From positions 1 through 64,000 of the forward strand of contig CAZNIN010000001.1 in the NCBI GenBank assembly GCA_964573155.1: a DNA stretch of 64,000 bases, in the 5' to 3' direction. Positions 16,176-25,085 of this stretch are shown in pieces. The stretch is from JAGQNK01 sp964573155 (GTDB lineage: Bacteria > Patescibacteriota > Saccharimonadia > Saccharimonadales > JAGQNK01). Each line of letters starts with the position of its first letter. Position 1 is the first letter of the stretch. A model generated the notes under the pieces. The model had not been told where the DNA came from. It did no database searches and saw only the letters and a program-made list of their open reading frames with translations. Position numbers and translations under genes: made by a program.

Positions 16176-16191
16176 TACAATTGCCGCTATG
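16176..16191 (+). promoter_or_regulatory. -10 box and probable leaderless start of galU
   Basis: TACAAT (16176-16181) lies 7 bases before the galU ATG at 16189; no ribosome site fits between. Confidence 0.45.
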
Positions 16192-17088
16192 AGTACTCAA
16201 ATAAAACCTGTTCGAAAAGCTGTTATTGCCGCAGCGGGTTTCGGCACACGATTTTTGCCGCAAACAAAAGCAATGCCTAAGGAAATGTTACCTTTGGTAG
16301 ACAAGCCAATAATTCAATATATAGTTGAAGAACTTGTTAATTCAGGAATTGAAGATATCGTGATTGTGACCGGATATCACAAGCGATCCATTGAAGATCA
16401 TTTTGATCATACGAGCGCAGAGCTGAGATCTAACCTCAAAAAAGGTAACAAGCTTGAGTTATTAGAAGAGACACGTAAGATCTCTCAACTTGCCAATTTT
16501 GCATATATTCGGCAAAAAGGCCCGTACGGTAACGGAACGCCAATTATGAACGCCGAACATTTGATAGGTGACGAACCGTTTATCTACACATTCGCCGATG
16601 ATTTTGTGGTCGCAGACCCCTTGCGCTTCAAGCAAATGATAGACGTATATAACCGCACTGGTTCAAATGTCCTAACCTGCATTCGTGTACAAGAAGATGC
16701 TGACTATAAACGATACGGTATCATAGCTGGAGAAGAAGTCGAAGACGGTATCATTCGGATGCAAACGATAATTGAGAAGCCTGGAAAAGAACAGGCTCCG
16801 AGCAATCTGGCGAGTGTTAGCGGCTACTTGTTTACGCCGGCTATTTTTAAATACTTACACATGGCTTTAAAACAGTTAGGAGATGGACAAGAATTCTATC
16901 AGCAGCCGGCAATGCAGATGATGATTGATGAAGGACATGAAATACTTGCTTGCGAAATAAAAAATGGGCGATATTATGACACCGGGAATAAGCTCGAATA
17001 TCTAAAAACAGTCGTAGAGTTTGGTCTTGATCATCCTGAGCTGGGTAATGATTTCCGAGAATACATTAAGTCGCTTTCTGTTGTATAA
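16189..17088 (+). CDS. galU: UTP-glucose-1-phosphate uridylyltransferase
   Basis: Makes UDP-glucose for cell-surface glycans. The 299-residue protein has the nucleotidyltransferase signature AAGFGTRFLPQTKAMPKEM at residues 14-32, VDKPIIQYIVEE, the GNGTPIMNAEHL loop, FTFADDF-like metal-binding aspartates (YTFADDFVV), IIEKP and YDTGNKLEYLKT. Family length and motifs are complete. It follows gatB by 22 bp but has its own TACAAT box. Envelope-linked small genes follow. Confidence 0.95.
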   Translation: MSTQIKPVRKAVIAAAGFGTRFLPQTKAMPKEMLPLVDKPIIQYIVEELVNSGIEDIVIVTGYHKRSIEDHFDHTSAELRSNLKKGNKLELLEETRKISQLANFAYIRQKGPYGNGTPIMNAEHLIGDEPFIYTFADDFVVADPLRFKQMIDVYNRTGSNVLTCIRVQEDADYKRYGIIAGEEVEDGIIRMQTIIEKPGKEQAPSNLASVSGYLFTPAIFKYLHMALKQLGDGQEFYQQPAMQMMIDEGHEILACEIKNGRYYDTGNKLEYLKTVVEFGLDHPELGNDFREYIKSLSVV

Positions 17089-17098
17089 TTAAGATTAC

Positions 17099-17365
17099 AT
17101 GGAGAATGCATTCGAAATCCTGGTTGTAATTCTTTCGGCAGCACTTGCTGTATTTTTGGTGCTTGGCATCATACTCATCATAATTTGTATAAAAATCGCA
17201 AATCGTATCAAGCGTATCTCTGAAAAAGCAGAAGCAATATCAGGAAAAGCTGAAAATATAGCTGACTTTTTGTCCAAGTCCGCAGTACCGCTCGCTGCCG
17301 GTAAGATAATCGCTGTAATTACTGAAGTATTTAATGTTCGTAGCGGCAAACGTAAGAAAAAGTAA
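17099..17365 (+). CDS. Small membrane-anchored protein
   Basis: An 88-residue protein with one long N-terminal membrane span (about residues 6-33) and a cytoplasmic helix containing repeats of the type ISEKAEAISGKAENIADFLS, ending in a basic GKRKKK tail. This build resembles DUF948-like envelope stress proteins, which often precede YtxH-type genes as here. A TATAAT box (17084-17089) lies 9 bases before the start. It is the first of three small genes leading to dnaE. Confidence 0.72.
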   Translation: MENAFEILVVILSAALAVFLVLGIILIIICIKIANRIKRISEKAEAISGKAENIADFLSKSAVPLAAGKIIAVITEVFNVRSGKRKKK

Positions 17366-17381
17366 CACACGGGAGAAGTGC

Positions 17382-17789
17382 GTGGGTAAAAAGAATAGAA
17401 ATGTCGCGCTTGGAACACTACTGATAGGATTGACGGGCTATGCAGTTGGATTGTTGACTGCGCCACGAAGTGGTAGAGAGACCAGAAAGGACCTTCAGAA
17501 AAAAGCAACTCGTGCTAAAACCGAAGCAGAGAAAAAGCTAAAAGTTCTACATAGTGAGCTAAATGTTCTTATAGCGGACGGACGTGTGCGCGTTGGCAAG
17601 GCCAAGTCAGACATTCGTATAAAATATGCTGATGCTCTCGATAAAGCTCAAGTTGCAAAAGAAAAAGCACGCGAAATACTAAGCGCCGTTCATGAAGGTG
17701 ATGCAGACGATAAGGACCTGCAAAAGGCTATCAAAGAAGTAAATAGTGCGATAGAACATTTAAGAAAATATGCAAACAAGAATGCCTAA
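17382..17789 (+). CDS. YtxH-like protein
   Basis: A 135-residue protein starting at GTG 17382, chosen because GGGAG (17370-17374) lies at the correct distance; an in-frame ATG at 17334 has none and overlaps the previous gene. The N terminus NVALGTLLIGLTGYAVGLLTAPRSGRETR is the glycine-containing membrane segment and APxSGxETR motif of YtxH-domain proteins. The rest is a long, highly charged coiled coil (AKTEAEKKLKVLHSEL and later). Such proteins are associated with the envelope and stress, but a molecular role is not established. Confidence 0.8.
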   Translation: MGKKNRNVALGTLLIGLTGYAVGLLTAPRSGRETRKDLQKKATRAKTEAEKKLKVLHSELNVLIADGRVRVGKAKSDIRIKYADALDKAQVAKEKAREILSAVHEGDADDKDLQKAIKEVNSAIEHLRKYANKNA

Positions 17790-18039
17790 ACGCACAAAAA
17801 AAGACTACGAAGAGCTTGGTCGCCGATTAGAAAATATCTATATGACTGGATATGTAAATCGTAGCGAAATGTTAAAAATGAGCTTTTTGAAGGGTGTAGC
17901 AACCGGCTTCGGGGGAGTTATTGGCGCTACCATTGTTGTTGCGCTACTGTTGTGGATGCTTTCGTTACTGGACGCGATCCCGTTTGTTGGACCGATCTTC
18001 GACACGTTTGAAGATACTGTCAAAACGCAGGGGAAATAG
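17782..18039 (+). CDS. DUF5665-like small membrane protein
   Basis: An 85-residue protein with an N-terminal charged helix (RTKKDYEELGRRLENIY), then GYVNRSEMLKMSFLKGVATGFGGVIG and a membrane span (about residues 46-70). This order matches proteins annotated as DUF5665 in Saccharibacteria and Firmicutes. The start overlaps the end of the YtxH-like gene by 8 bases; an ATG 12 bases further upstream is also possible and neither has a clear ribosome site, which suggests translational coupling. Confidence 0.75.
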   Translation: MPKRTKKDYEELGRRLENIYMTGYVNRSEMLKMSFLKGVATGFGGVIGATIVVALLLWMLSLLDAIPFVGPIFDTFEDTVKTQGK

Positions 18040-18113
18040 CAGGCTGTTGTAATTAAAAGCGTCGCATGAGCGCTGATAATTTTATACACTAGTACAAACA
18101 AGAGGGTAACAAC

Positions 18114-21100
18114 GTGGCGACGAAAAAGAGTTTAAAAAACTCAGACTATGTGCATCTCCATAATCATACGCAGTACAGCCTGCTTGATGGTCTGACGCAA
18201 GTCGGTCCTCTTATGGATTTTGTAAAAGACCAGGGTATGGAAGCCGTGGCCATGACTGATCATGGTACTTTGTCGGGTGCTATTGAATTTTACAAAGAGG
18301 CTAAAGCACGTGATTTAAAACCGATCATTGGTATTGAAACCTACGTAGCGGCTCGAAAACACACTGACAAGGATCCGCAAAAAGATAAGAACCGTTTTCA
18401 CTTGATACTTTTAGCCATGAACCATACAGGCTATCAAAATTTGATGCAGCTTAGCACAACTGCAAATCTAGATGGCTTTTATTACTATCCACGAATTGAT
18501 CATGAGCTGCTAGAAAAGCACAATGAGGGAATTATCGCGCTCAGCGCGTGTATGGGTGGTGAAGTTGGCGACGCGTTAAAACAAGATCAGTATGCGCAGG
18601 CGAAGGACATTGCGAGCTGGTATAAATCGGTGTTCGGAGATCGATACTATATAGAGATTCAAGATCACGGTCATCCGGATAATCCGCTGCATAGTGAAGA
18701 GCAGCGGCTCGTGAATGAACGAGCGCTCAAATTAGCAAAAGAGCTGGAAATATCTGCAGTCGTGACATGTGATGCGCATTATCTCAATCACGAAGATCAG
18801 GATGCTCATGAAATTTTATTATGCGTTGGCACTGGATCTTTTCTGAGCGATGAAAAACGTATGTCACTGAAAGATTTTCCTCTTCATGTTGAATCGCCAG
18901 ATGAAATCATCAAGCGTTGGGGGAGAGAGTACCCGGACGTCATTACCAACACCAGGGCAATCGCTGACCGTTGCAACCTGGAGCTTGAGCTTGGAAAAAT
19001 TCTGATCCCCAAATTTCCTGTACCAAAAGGTGAAACAGAAAAGACGTATCTGGATAAACTGACGTATCGTGGCCTTGCATGGCGTTATGGTGAAGCAACT
19101 GAATCAGATGCAGAAAGGCTCTCTATCGAGGCGGCAAAGAAAACATTGCCAAAGGAGGTGGCCGAGCGGGCGGAATATGAACTTGGTATTATCGACAAAA
19201 TGGGCTTCAATGGATATTTTCTGATCATCCAAGACTTTATCAACTGGGGCAAGGATCGGGGTATTGTTTTCGGTCCGGGGCGTGGCTCGGCCGCTGGTTC
19301 TATAATTGCGTATGCCCTCAAGGTCACTGAGCTTGATCCTATGGAGTATGATTTGCTTTTCGAGCGTTTTCTTAACCCTGATCGCATCAGCATGCCGGAT
19401 GTCGATATTGATATCCAGGATACTCGTCGCAATGAAGTTATTCAGTACTGCGTAGATAAGTATGGAGCAGAGCGTGTTGCTAATATTGTGACTTTTGGGC
19501 GCATGTTTGCCCGAAATGCGGTACGCGATGTGGCGCGAGTACTTCAGGTGCCCTACGCAGAAGCCGATCGACTGGCGAAGATGATTCCTGCTCCGGTACA
19601 GGGGCGTCATATCCCACTGGCGACCTCACTTAAAGAAGACCAGGAATTAAAGCGTGAGTACGAAACAAATGAAACGTCACGGAGCGTGCTTGAACAAGCC
19701 ATGAAGCTAGAGGGCACAGTCAGAAGTCATGGTGTACATGCTGCCGGGGTTGTTATTGCGCCTGATGATATTGTCAAGTTTGTGCCGCTTGAAATGGCTC
19801 AAAAAGGTGTCGTTTCGACGCAGTACCCGATGGGGCCTGTTGAAGAGCTAGGTTTGCTCAAAATGGATTTTCTTGGTCTGTCTAACTTGACAATAATTAA
19901 GAATGCTCTGCGTATCATCAAAAAGGTCTACGACAAAGATATTGATATCAACACAATTCCGCTAGACGACAAAAAGACGTATGAACTTTTTCAACGAGGT
20001 GATACGACAGGAGTTTTCCAGCTTGAATCAGCGGGCATGAAGCGCTACTTGCGTGATCTGCGTCCAACGACTTTCGAAGATATTGTTGCGATGGTTGCAC
20101 TCTATCGTCCGGGTCCGATGCAGTTCATCGACAGCTTCATCAAACGCAAACACGGCGAGGAGAGAATAACATATCTGCATCCCGGCTTGGAGAATTCTCT
20201 GAAAAGTACCTATGGAATATTGGTCTATCAGGAGCAGTTCATGCAGATATCGAAGGAATGGTGTGGCTTTACCGGAGGCCAGGCTGATACCCTTCGCAAG
20301 GCAGTTGGAAAGAAAAAGATAGACTTGATGCGCAAAATGAAAATAGAGTTTGTCGAAGGCGCGGTCAAGCATGGTGGTGCAACCGAAGCGCTTGCTGAGA
20401 CGTTCTGGAAACAGCTAGAGGAGTTTGCGAATTACTGTTTTAACAAATCACACGCGGCCTGTTACGGTTTGATAGCCTACCAGACGGCGTATCTCAAAGC
20501 TCACTATCCATCTGCATTTATGGCAGCTCTTATGTCCAGTGATTATGACGATATAGATCGCTTGGCCATCGAAATAACAGAATGCAAACACATGGGTATC
20601 GAAGTGTTACCGCCTGATGTCAATGAATCCTATCTTGAGTTTGCCGTGGTGCCGAAAACGAATCAAATTCGTTTTGGTATGGCGGCTATAAAGAACGTAG
20701 GCACTGGTGCAGTTGAAGAAATACTGCGCGTGAGAGAAAGTGACGGGAAATTTGAAGTTCTTGAAGATTTCTTCAAAAAGGTAAACACACGCGTTGTAAA
20801 TCGGAAAGCGCTCGAAAGTCTTATTAAATCAGGAGCTTTTGATCGTTATGGTGAACGCAGTTATTTGTTGCAGAACCTTGACGTGTTACTGGCTTTTAGT
20901 TCACGCATTCAGAAAGAACAGGCAAGCGGACAAACCGATCTGTTCGGAAACGTTATAGAGGATGAATCGGTTGCTGTGCGAGTCGAACTGACGCTGGACA
21001 AGGCTGCGGTTGTGTATTCACAGCATGAACAGCTAGTATGGGAGAGAGAGTTGCTCGGATTGTATTTAAGTCAGCATCCACTTGAAGCATATGAAGTATT

Positions 21101-21746
21101 TCTGTCTGAACACACCGTTCCGCTTAGTTCGATAAAGGCCGAACACGATGGCCGCGCAGTGACGGTTGGTGGTGCAATCCAGGATTTTAGGGAGATTACG
21201 ACAAAAAATGGTCAAAAGATGGCATTTGTAAAAATTGAGGATCAGTTTGAAGAAACAGAATTGATTTTATTCCCAAGTATGTACCAACAGACGCTTGGCA
21301 TATGGGAGCGAGATCGAGTGGTTCTCGTCAAGGGTAAGGTAAGCGCAAAAGACCGCGAAGGAAATATCACAAGTGAAATAAAAATATTAGTAGATGACGC
21401 ACGCGAAGTGACACCGGAACAGGCCACAGCTTATCAATCGACTGGCAAGAAGGCCAAAATACCAAAAGCTTCCAAGAAGACAGCCGCAGCTGCAGTGACG
21501 TCCAAAAAAGCGAGTAAAGCTTCGACGAGGGTATATGTGCGCATTGAAAAAAGCGATGATCACAAAACTCTCACAAGTCTTCGTTCTATAATCGACACAC
21601 ATTCAGGCGAAACCGAAATTGTCCTAGTCGTGGGACCGTCTACGACCAAACAAATCATCAGGTTGCCGATGCGAATTAATTCCAGCCCGGAAACGCTATC
21701 AAAGTTTAGTGAACTGGTCGGACAAGAAAACGTAAGATTTCACTAA
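18114..21746 (+). CDS. dnaE: DNA polymerase III alpha subunit
   Basis: Replicative DNA polymerase, 1210 residues. The N-terminal PHP domain opens YVHLHNHTQYSLLDG and contains MTDHGTLSGAIEF. The polymerase core has FGPGRGSAAGSIIAYAL, the catalytic aspartates in MPDVDIDIQDTRRNE (about residues 425-433), SHGVHAAGVVIAP, YQEQFMQI and NKSHAACYGLIAYQTAYLKAHYP. A helix-hairpin region and an OB domain (VTVGGAIQDFREITTKNG) follow, then an Ala/Lys-rich linker and an extra C-terminal domain of about 75 residues. GTG 18114 is preceded by GAGGG. The stop overlaps the convergent CAP gene by 4 bases. Confidence 0.96.
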   Translation: MATKKSLKNSDYVHLHNHTQYSLLDGLTQVGPLMDFVKDQGMEAVAMTDHGTLSGAIEFYKEAKARDLKPIIGIETYVAARKHTDKDPQKDKNRFHLILLAMNHTGYQNLMQLSTTANLDGFYYYPRIDHELLEKHNEGIIALSACMGGEVGDALKQDQYAQAKDIASWYKSVFGDRYYIEIQDHGHPDNPLHSEEQRLVNERALKLAKELEISAVVTCDAHYLNHEDQDAHEILLCVGTGSFLSDEKRMSLKDFPLHVESPDEIIKRWGREYPDVITNTRAIADRCNLELELGKILIPKFPVPKGETEKTYLDKLTYRGLAWRYGEATESDAERLSIEAAKKTLPKEVAERAEYELGIIDKMGFNGYFLIIQDFINWGKDRGIVFGPGRGSAAGSIIAYALKVTELDPMEYDLLFERFLNPDRISMPDVDIDIQDTRRNEVIQYCVDKYGAERVANIVTFGRMFARNAVRDVARVLQVPYAEADRLAKMIPAPVQGRHIPLATSLKEDQELKREYETNETSRSVLEQAMKLEGTVRSHGVHAAGVVIAPDDIVKFVPLEMAQKGVVSTQYPMGPVEELGLLKMDFLGLSNLTIIKNALRIIKKVYDKDIDINTIPLDDKKTYELFQRGDTTGVFQLESAGMKRYLRDLRPTTFEDIVAMVALYRPGPMQFIDSFIKRKHGEERITYLHPGLENSLKSTYGILVYQEQFMQISKEWCGFTGGQADTLRKAVGKKKIDLMRKMKIEFVEGAVKHGGATEALAETFWKQLEEFANYCFNKSHAACYGLIAYQTAYLKAHYPSAFMAALMSSDYDDIDRLAIEITECKHMGIEVLPPDVNESYLEFAVVPKTNQIRFGMAAIKNVGTGAVEEILRVRESDGKFEVLEDFFKKVNTRVVNRKALESLIKSGAFDRYGERSYLLQNLDVLLAFSSRIQKEQASGQTDLFGNVIEDESVAVRVELTLDKAAVVYSQHEQLVWERELLGLYLSQHPLEAYEVFLSEHTVPLSSIKAEHDGRAVTVGGAIQDFREITTKNGQKMAFVKIEDQFEETELILFPSMYQQTLGIWERDRVVLVKGKVSAKDREGNITSEIKILVDDAREVTPEQATAYQSTGKKAKIPKASKKTAAAAVTSKKASKASTRVYVRIEKSDDHKTLTSLRSIIDTHSGETEIVLVVGPSTTKQIIRLPMRINSSPETLSKFSELVGQENVRFH

Positions 21747-22807
21747 AGAATTGTGCCTACTGTGCGTGATAATGTGGCGCCAAAAATAGCGATACCTAGA
21801 ACGATGCTTTCGAATAGTGGATGATGTAGAACAAATTTTTCGGTGTTATGAAGCAAATCCTTCAAGAGGTGGCGCGCCTTAAGGCTGTGATGCGTAAGTA
21901 GTACGATCATTGCTATGCCAGTAATTATGGCAGCAGCACCCAGAACCCATGGCGCATGACCGCTTGTCAATATCTGTGCTTTGGCTATATTTTGAGAAAC
22001 AGGCGCAGCTGCCATAATAGGTTGTTCAGTGGTGACGGGGGCAGCTTTCTTTGTTGGTGTTTTTTTTGTTGTGTCTTTGCGAGGAGCTGGCGTTGGTTGC
22101 GTAGCTGCAGCTGCTCCGGGCGCCGGGCTAGCTGCTTTCGCAGACGCAGATGATGGCATTTCGGCTGTTTGTTGACTGGCAGCAGACGGTGCTGTTGCGG
22201 CTAGAACCTGTGGTTGACCGTACATCGCAACAACCACTGTCTGCTTGCCGTCGCCGTTGAAGTTAGAACTATTTGCGAATCCAAAGCCAACTTCGGTAAA
22301 TGAGACGTCTAGCATATTTGCTTTATGTGTTGGACTATTCATCCAGCCGATCACGGCTTCGGAACTAGTAGAGAATCCATAGGCAAGGTTTTCGCCGGCT
22401 TTATTGTAAGCATAGCCGGCATTTTGAATGAACACCCATGGTTCCTGACCATCTGGTGTGGTGTGAGACCAGTAGTTGTGGGTCACCATGTGGTTAGCTT
22501 TTGCTTGAGCGGCGCTAGAAAGCTGTGAATTTAGCGACAGCACAGACTTGCCGTTATTTGTGCGCTGCGCATTTGTCGAAGCAAGCAACGCCGAGCTGCT
22601 CATTTCAGTCGCATATGCAAGAGTGTTTGTTGAATGCGGCTGCCAAAAACTCAAAAATATACTGGCGATGATAGAAATGATAAGCGGCAAGTACGGTGCG
22701 TATACCTTGGTGTAATGACCACTTTTTTTATGGTGTCTGCCGTGTCGCTTGGTGTGGTTCTTTGTATGCGTTCGAGGAATTCTCGTAGTTTTTGTCGTTT
22801 TTGGCAT
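21743..22807 (-). CDS. CAP-domain (SCP/PR1) surface protein with C-terminal membrane anchor
   Basis: A 354-residue exported protein. A strongly basic N terminus rich in His, Lys and Thr (about 35 residues) precedes a signal or anchor helix (YLPLIISIIASIFLSFW). The CAP domain spans about residues 75-200 with NAQRTNNGKSVL, AKANHMVTHNYWSHTTPDG, AGENLAYGF, WMNSPTHKANML and TVVVAMYGQP. A Pro/Ala/Thr/Lys-rich linker then leads to two hydrophobic segments at the C terminus (about 280-303 and 330-350). Bacterial CAP proteins of the YkwD type are secreted or wall-associated, and their substrate is unknown. It may be transcribed with the upstream SpoU-type methylase. Confidence 0.88.
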   Translation of the reverse strand: MPKTTKTTRIPRTHTKNHTKRHGRHHKKSGHYTKVYAPYLPLIISIIASIFLSFWQPHSTNTLAYATEMSSSALLASTNAQRTNNGKSVLSLNSQLSSAAQAKANHMVTHNYWSHTTPDGQEPWVFIQNAGYAYNKAGENLAYGFSTSSEAVIGWMNSPTHKANMLDVSFTEVGFGFANSSNFNGDGKQTVVVAMYGQPQVLAATAPSAASQQTAEMPSSASAKAASPAPGAAAATQPTPAPRKDTTKKTPTKKAAPVTTEQPIMAAAPVSQNIAKAQILTSGHAPWVLGAAAIITGIAMIVLLTHHSLKARHLLKDLLHNTEKFVLHHPLFESIVLGIAIFGATLSRTVGTIL

Positions 22808-22850
22808 ATCTTGAGTTTCTTTTGATATTCGTGCTTATGATAAAACAAAA

Positions 22851-23345
22851 CTATTTGAATGTACAGTGATAGAGGGCCATTGCGGCTGCCTGGACAACAT
22901 TGTAGGATTCTTTTTTGCCGAACATTGGAATTTCCAAACTTCCATCACAGAGCTCAAGCACCTCGGGCTCAATGCCCTCGACTTCGCGTCCGAGAATGAG
23001 CGCTATTTTTCCCGGCGGCCTGAAATCTGGTAATGCAATTGAGCTCTGTGTCTGCTCTAGTGCAAAAATAGAGTACCCATCATCTTTTACGCTCGCGATA
23101 GTTTTTTCGATATTCAAACTTTGCTTCCAAGCAACGTATTCTTCCGCACCCAACGCTGTTTTGGTAATTTGTCTATGTATTCTAAGAGCTTCATGGGGCA
23201 GCCGTGTATCGTTCGCTGAAAGCGGATATGGTGTATAGCCTGAAAGTATGACTTGCTGAACGCCTAACCCGTCCGCGGTGCGTAATAGCGAGCCAATGTT
23301 ATGACAACTACGGAGGTTGTGCGCAATCAGAATGATTTGTTTCAT
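22851..23345 (-). CDS. SpoU/TrmH-family RNA 2'-O-methyltransferase
   Basis: A 164-residue SPOUT methyltransferase. The three family motifs are visible: NLRSCHNIGSLLRTADGLG near the N terminus, IALILGREVEGI in the middle and IPMFGKKESYNVVQAAAMALY at the end, which form the knotted S-adenosylmethionine site. The short length without an N-terminal RNA-binding domain matches TrmL/TrmH-like tRNA methylases, but the target cannot be assigned. The start ATG 23345 is preferred because TAAGAT lies 8 bases upstream; an in-frame ATG 18 bases upstream is an alternative. It is divergent from the PilB-type ATPase gene. Confidence 0.88.
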   Translation of the reverse strand: MKQIILIAHNLRSCHNIGSLLRTADGLGVQQVILSGYTPYPLSANDTRLPHEALRIHRQITKTALGAEEYVAWKQSLNIEKTIASVKDDGYSIFALEQTQSSIALPDFRPPGKIALILGREVEGIEPEVLELCDGSLEIPMFGKKESYNVVQAAAMALYHCTFK

Positions 23346-23394
23346 TGACTTACATCTTATCAAAGGACGCCTCTTATGCTTAAATACATACGAT

Positions 23395-24996
23395 ATGAGC
23401 CAGGATGCCAGACGCGACGAAGAGCTAAATACTCAACGCAGAGCCTCGATACTAGGTCTGAACTATATTGATACCTCTCAGATTTCAGACAAGATTTTAT
23501 ACAAGCAGCTTCTCGATACCCAAGAGCTATATAGCTTGCGGGTTATACCACTCAGAGCTGATGATCATAACATAACTTTCGGCGTGACCAATACTACGTC
23601 GCAGGCGACAATGGAGAGTTTGCGTCAACGCTTTCTCGATCAGCGAGTGGCTTTCGGGCTGATATCAGATGCGGGTTTTCGGGAGTACATGAAACTGTAC
23701 GATCCGCCAAAAACCGTGGAGTATAAGGACATTACTATAACAGAGGCTGGCACTGAAGATTTGATTGTAGCGGTCTCTCGTACACTCGAACAGGTTCGTG
23801 CGGATGACATGCTTGCATATCTTGTACAGCAGGCACATAAGCTTGGAGCGTCTGATATACACCTTGAAACACAGCGGGATTACATACGTATACGCTTTCG
23901 TATCGACGGGGTTTTGCATCCTATTGCCAGACTTTCTATCGATAAATACAGGATTCTTATTTCGGCTATTGCGAGTGCAGGGAATGTATCAACGGCTGCT
24001 AATGAAGCGCAGCAGGGACATATCGCGCAACGGCTACGAATGGCCGATGGCACTGATGTCGATATAAACCTTCGTCTGGAAACTGCTCCAACTGTCACTG
24101 GTATGGATGTTGTGATGCGCCTATTTAACATGAGCCAGGAAATGTATCATCTGGACAAACTGGGATTGTCTGATTACGAGCGAGAGGTTGTCGATGGTAT
24201 TATCTCCAAACCGACTGGTTTGGTGCTGGTGGTCGGTCCTACCGGCTCTGGCAAGACAACTACTTTGTATTCAATGCTCAATTCGTTGAATAGTGAAGAG
24301 CGCAAAATAATTACGATTGAGGATCCGGTAGAGTACCAGTTCGAAGGAGTTACTCAAATACCAGCGATTAGTAAATCCTCGAGCGACACAGGCTTTGCTG
24401 AAAAGTTACGAGCAGTACTGCGCCTTGACCCAGATATTGTTATGGTCGGAGAGATTCGTGATATGGACACGGCTAAGACGGCGCTTCAGGCGGCCTTAAC
24501 GGGACATTTGGTATTGTCAACATTTCACGCTAGCTCCGCAGCTGCCGCGCTGACACGTATGGCTGATATCATTGGCGAGAATCCTTTGTTCGTGTCTGCA
24601 ATACGCTTGGTTATGGCACAGCGCTTGGTGCGACGGCTTGATGACGAAACGAAGCAGCCATACACGCCTGATGATGTTACATTGCGCAACATCCAGAAAA
24701 TCATAGACGGACTTCCTGAAGGGGTGGCACGTCCGGATCTCACAAATATGCAGTTATATGAACCAGGATCGTCTGCGGATAACCCCTATGGTTTCAAGGG
24801 ACAGGTTGCGCTTCGTGAGCAATTCATGATGCAAGGAGAAGTGGTTGAAGTTTTGAGCGGTAACCACAAACCGACCGCACAGGAGATTGAACAAGCTGCA
24901 ACGAGAAGTGGTATGCGAACGATGCTACAAGACGGAATTCTGAAAGTAATTGCTGGCGAAACGACACTGCAAGAAGTATACCGTGTCCTCGGATGA
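23395..24996 (+). CDS. pilB: Type IV pilus assembly ATPase (PilB/GspE family)
   Basis: Hexameric cytosolic ATPase that drives pilin polymerisation. The 533-residue protein has an N-terminal MshEN-like domain (about residues 1-120), then ASDIHLETQRDYIRIRFRIDGVLH, Walker A GPTGSGKTTTLYSML, the Asp box IITIEDPVEYQ, Walker B ILRLDPDIVMVGEIRD (read here as VLRLDPDIVMVGEIRD) and the His box LTGHLVLSTFHAS. The four-cysteine zinc motif that usually follows RLVRRL is absent. The start at ATG 23395 gives a normal length. No pilC, pilT or pilD lies next to it; a pilin-like protein is encoded at 8445. Confidence 0.92.
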   Translation: MSQDARRDEELNTQRRASILGLNYIDTSQISDKILYKQLLDTQELYSLRVIPLRADDHNITFGVTNTTSQATMESLRQRFLDQRVAFGLISDAGFREYMKLYDPPKTVEYKDITITEAGTEDLIVAVSRTLEQVRADDMLAYLVQQAHKLGASDIHLETQRDYIRIRFRIDGVLHPIARLSIDKYRILISAIASAGNVSTAANEAQQGHIAQRLRMADGTDVDINLRLETAPTVTGMDVVMRLFNMSQEMYHLDKLGLSDYEREVVDGIISKPTGLVLVVGPTGSGKTTTLYSMLNSLNSEERKIITIEDPVEYQFEGVTQIPAISKSSSDTGFAEKLRAVLRLDPDIVMVGEIRDMDTAKTALQAALTGHLVLSTFHASSAAAALTRMADIIGENPLFVSAIRLVMAQRLVRRLDDETKQPYTPDDVTLRNIQKIIDGLPEGVARPDLTNMQLYEPGSSADNPYGFKGQVALREQFMMQGEVVEVLSGNHKPTAQEIEQAATRSGMRTMLQDGILKVIAGETTLQEVYRVLG

Positions 24997-25053
24997 CAGT
25001 ATCATTTGGCAGAAATCAAACGTATGAAGCTCAAAGATAGCGATTCCGTGGCT

Positions 25054-25080
25054 ATATAGCTAGTGTAACGGGAGCTATAT
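25054..25080. terminator. Hairpin between convergent genes
   Basis: ATATAGCT (25054-25061) and AGCTATAT (25073-25080) pair perfectly around an 11-base loop, between the ends of the PilB-type ATPase and malic enzyme genes. There is no T tract on either side, so a terminator role is only plausible by position. Confidence 0.35.
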
Positions 25081-25085
25081 GTCCA

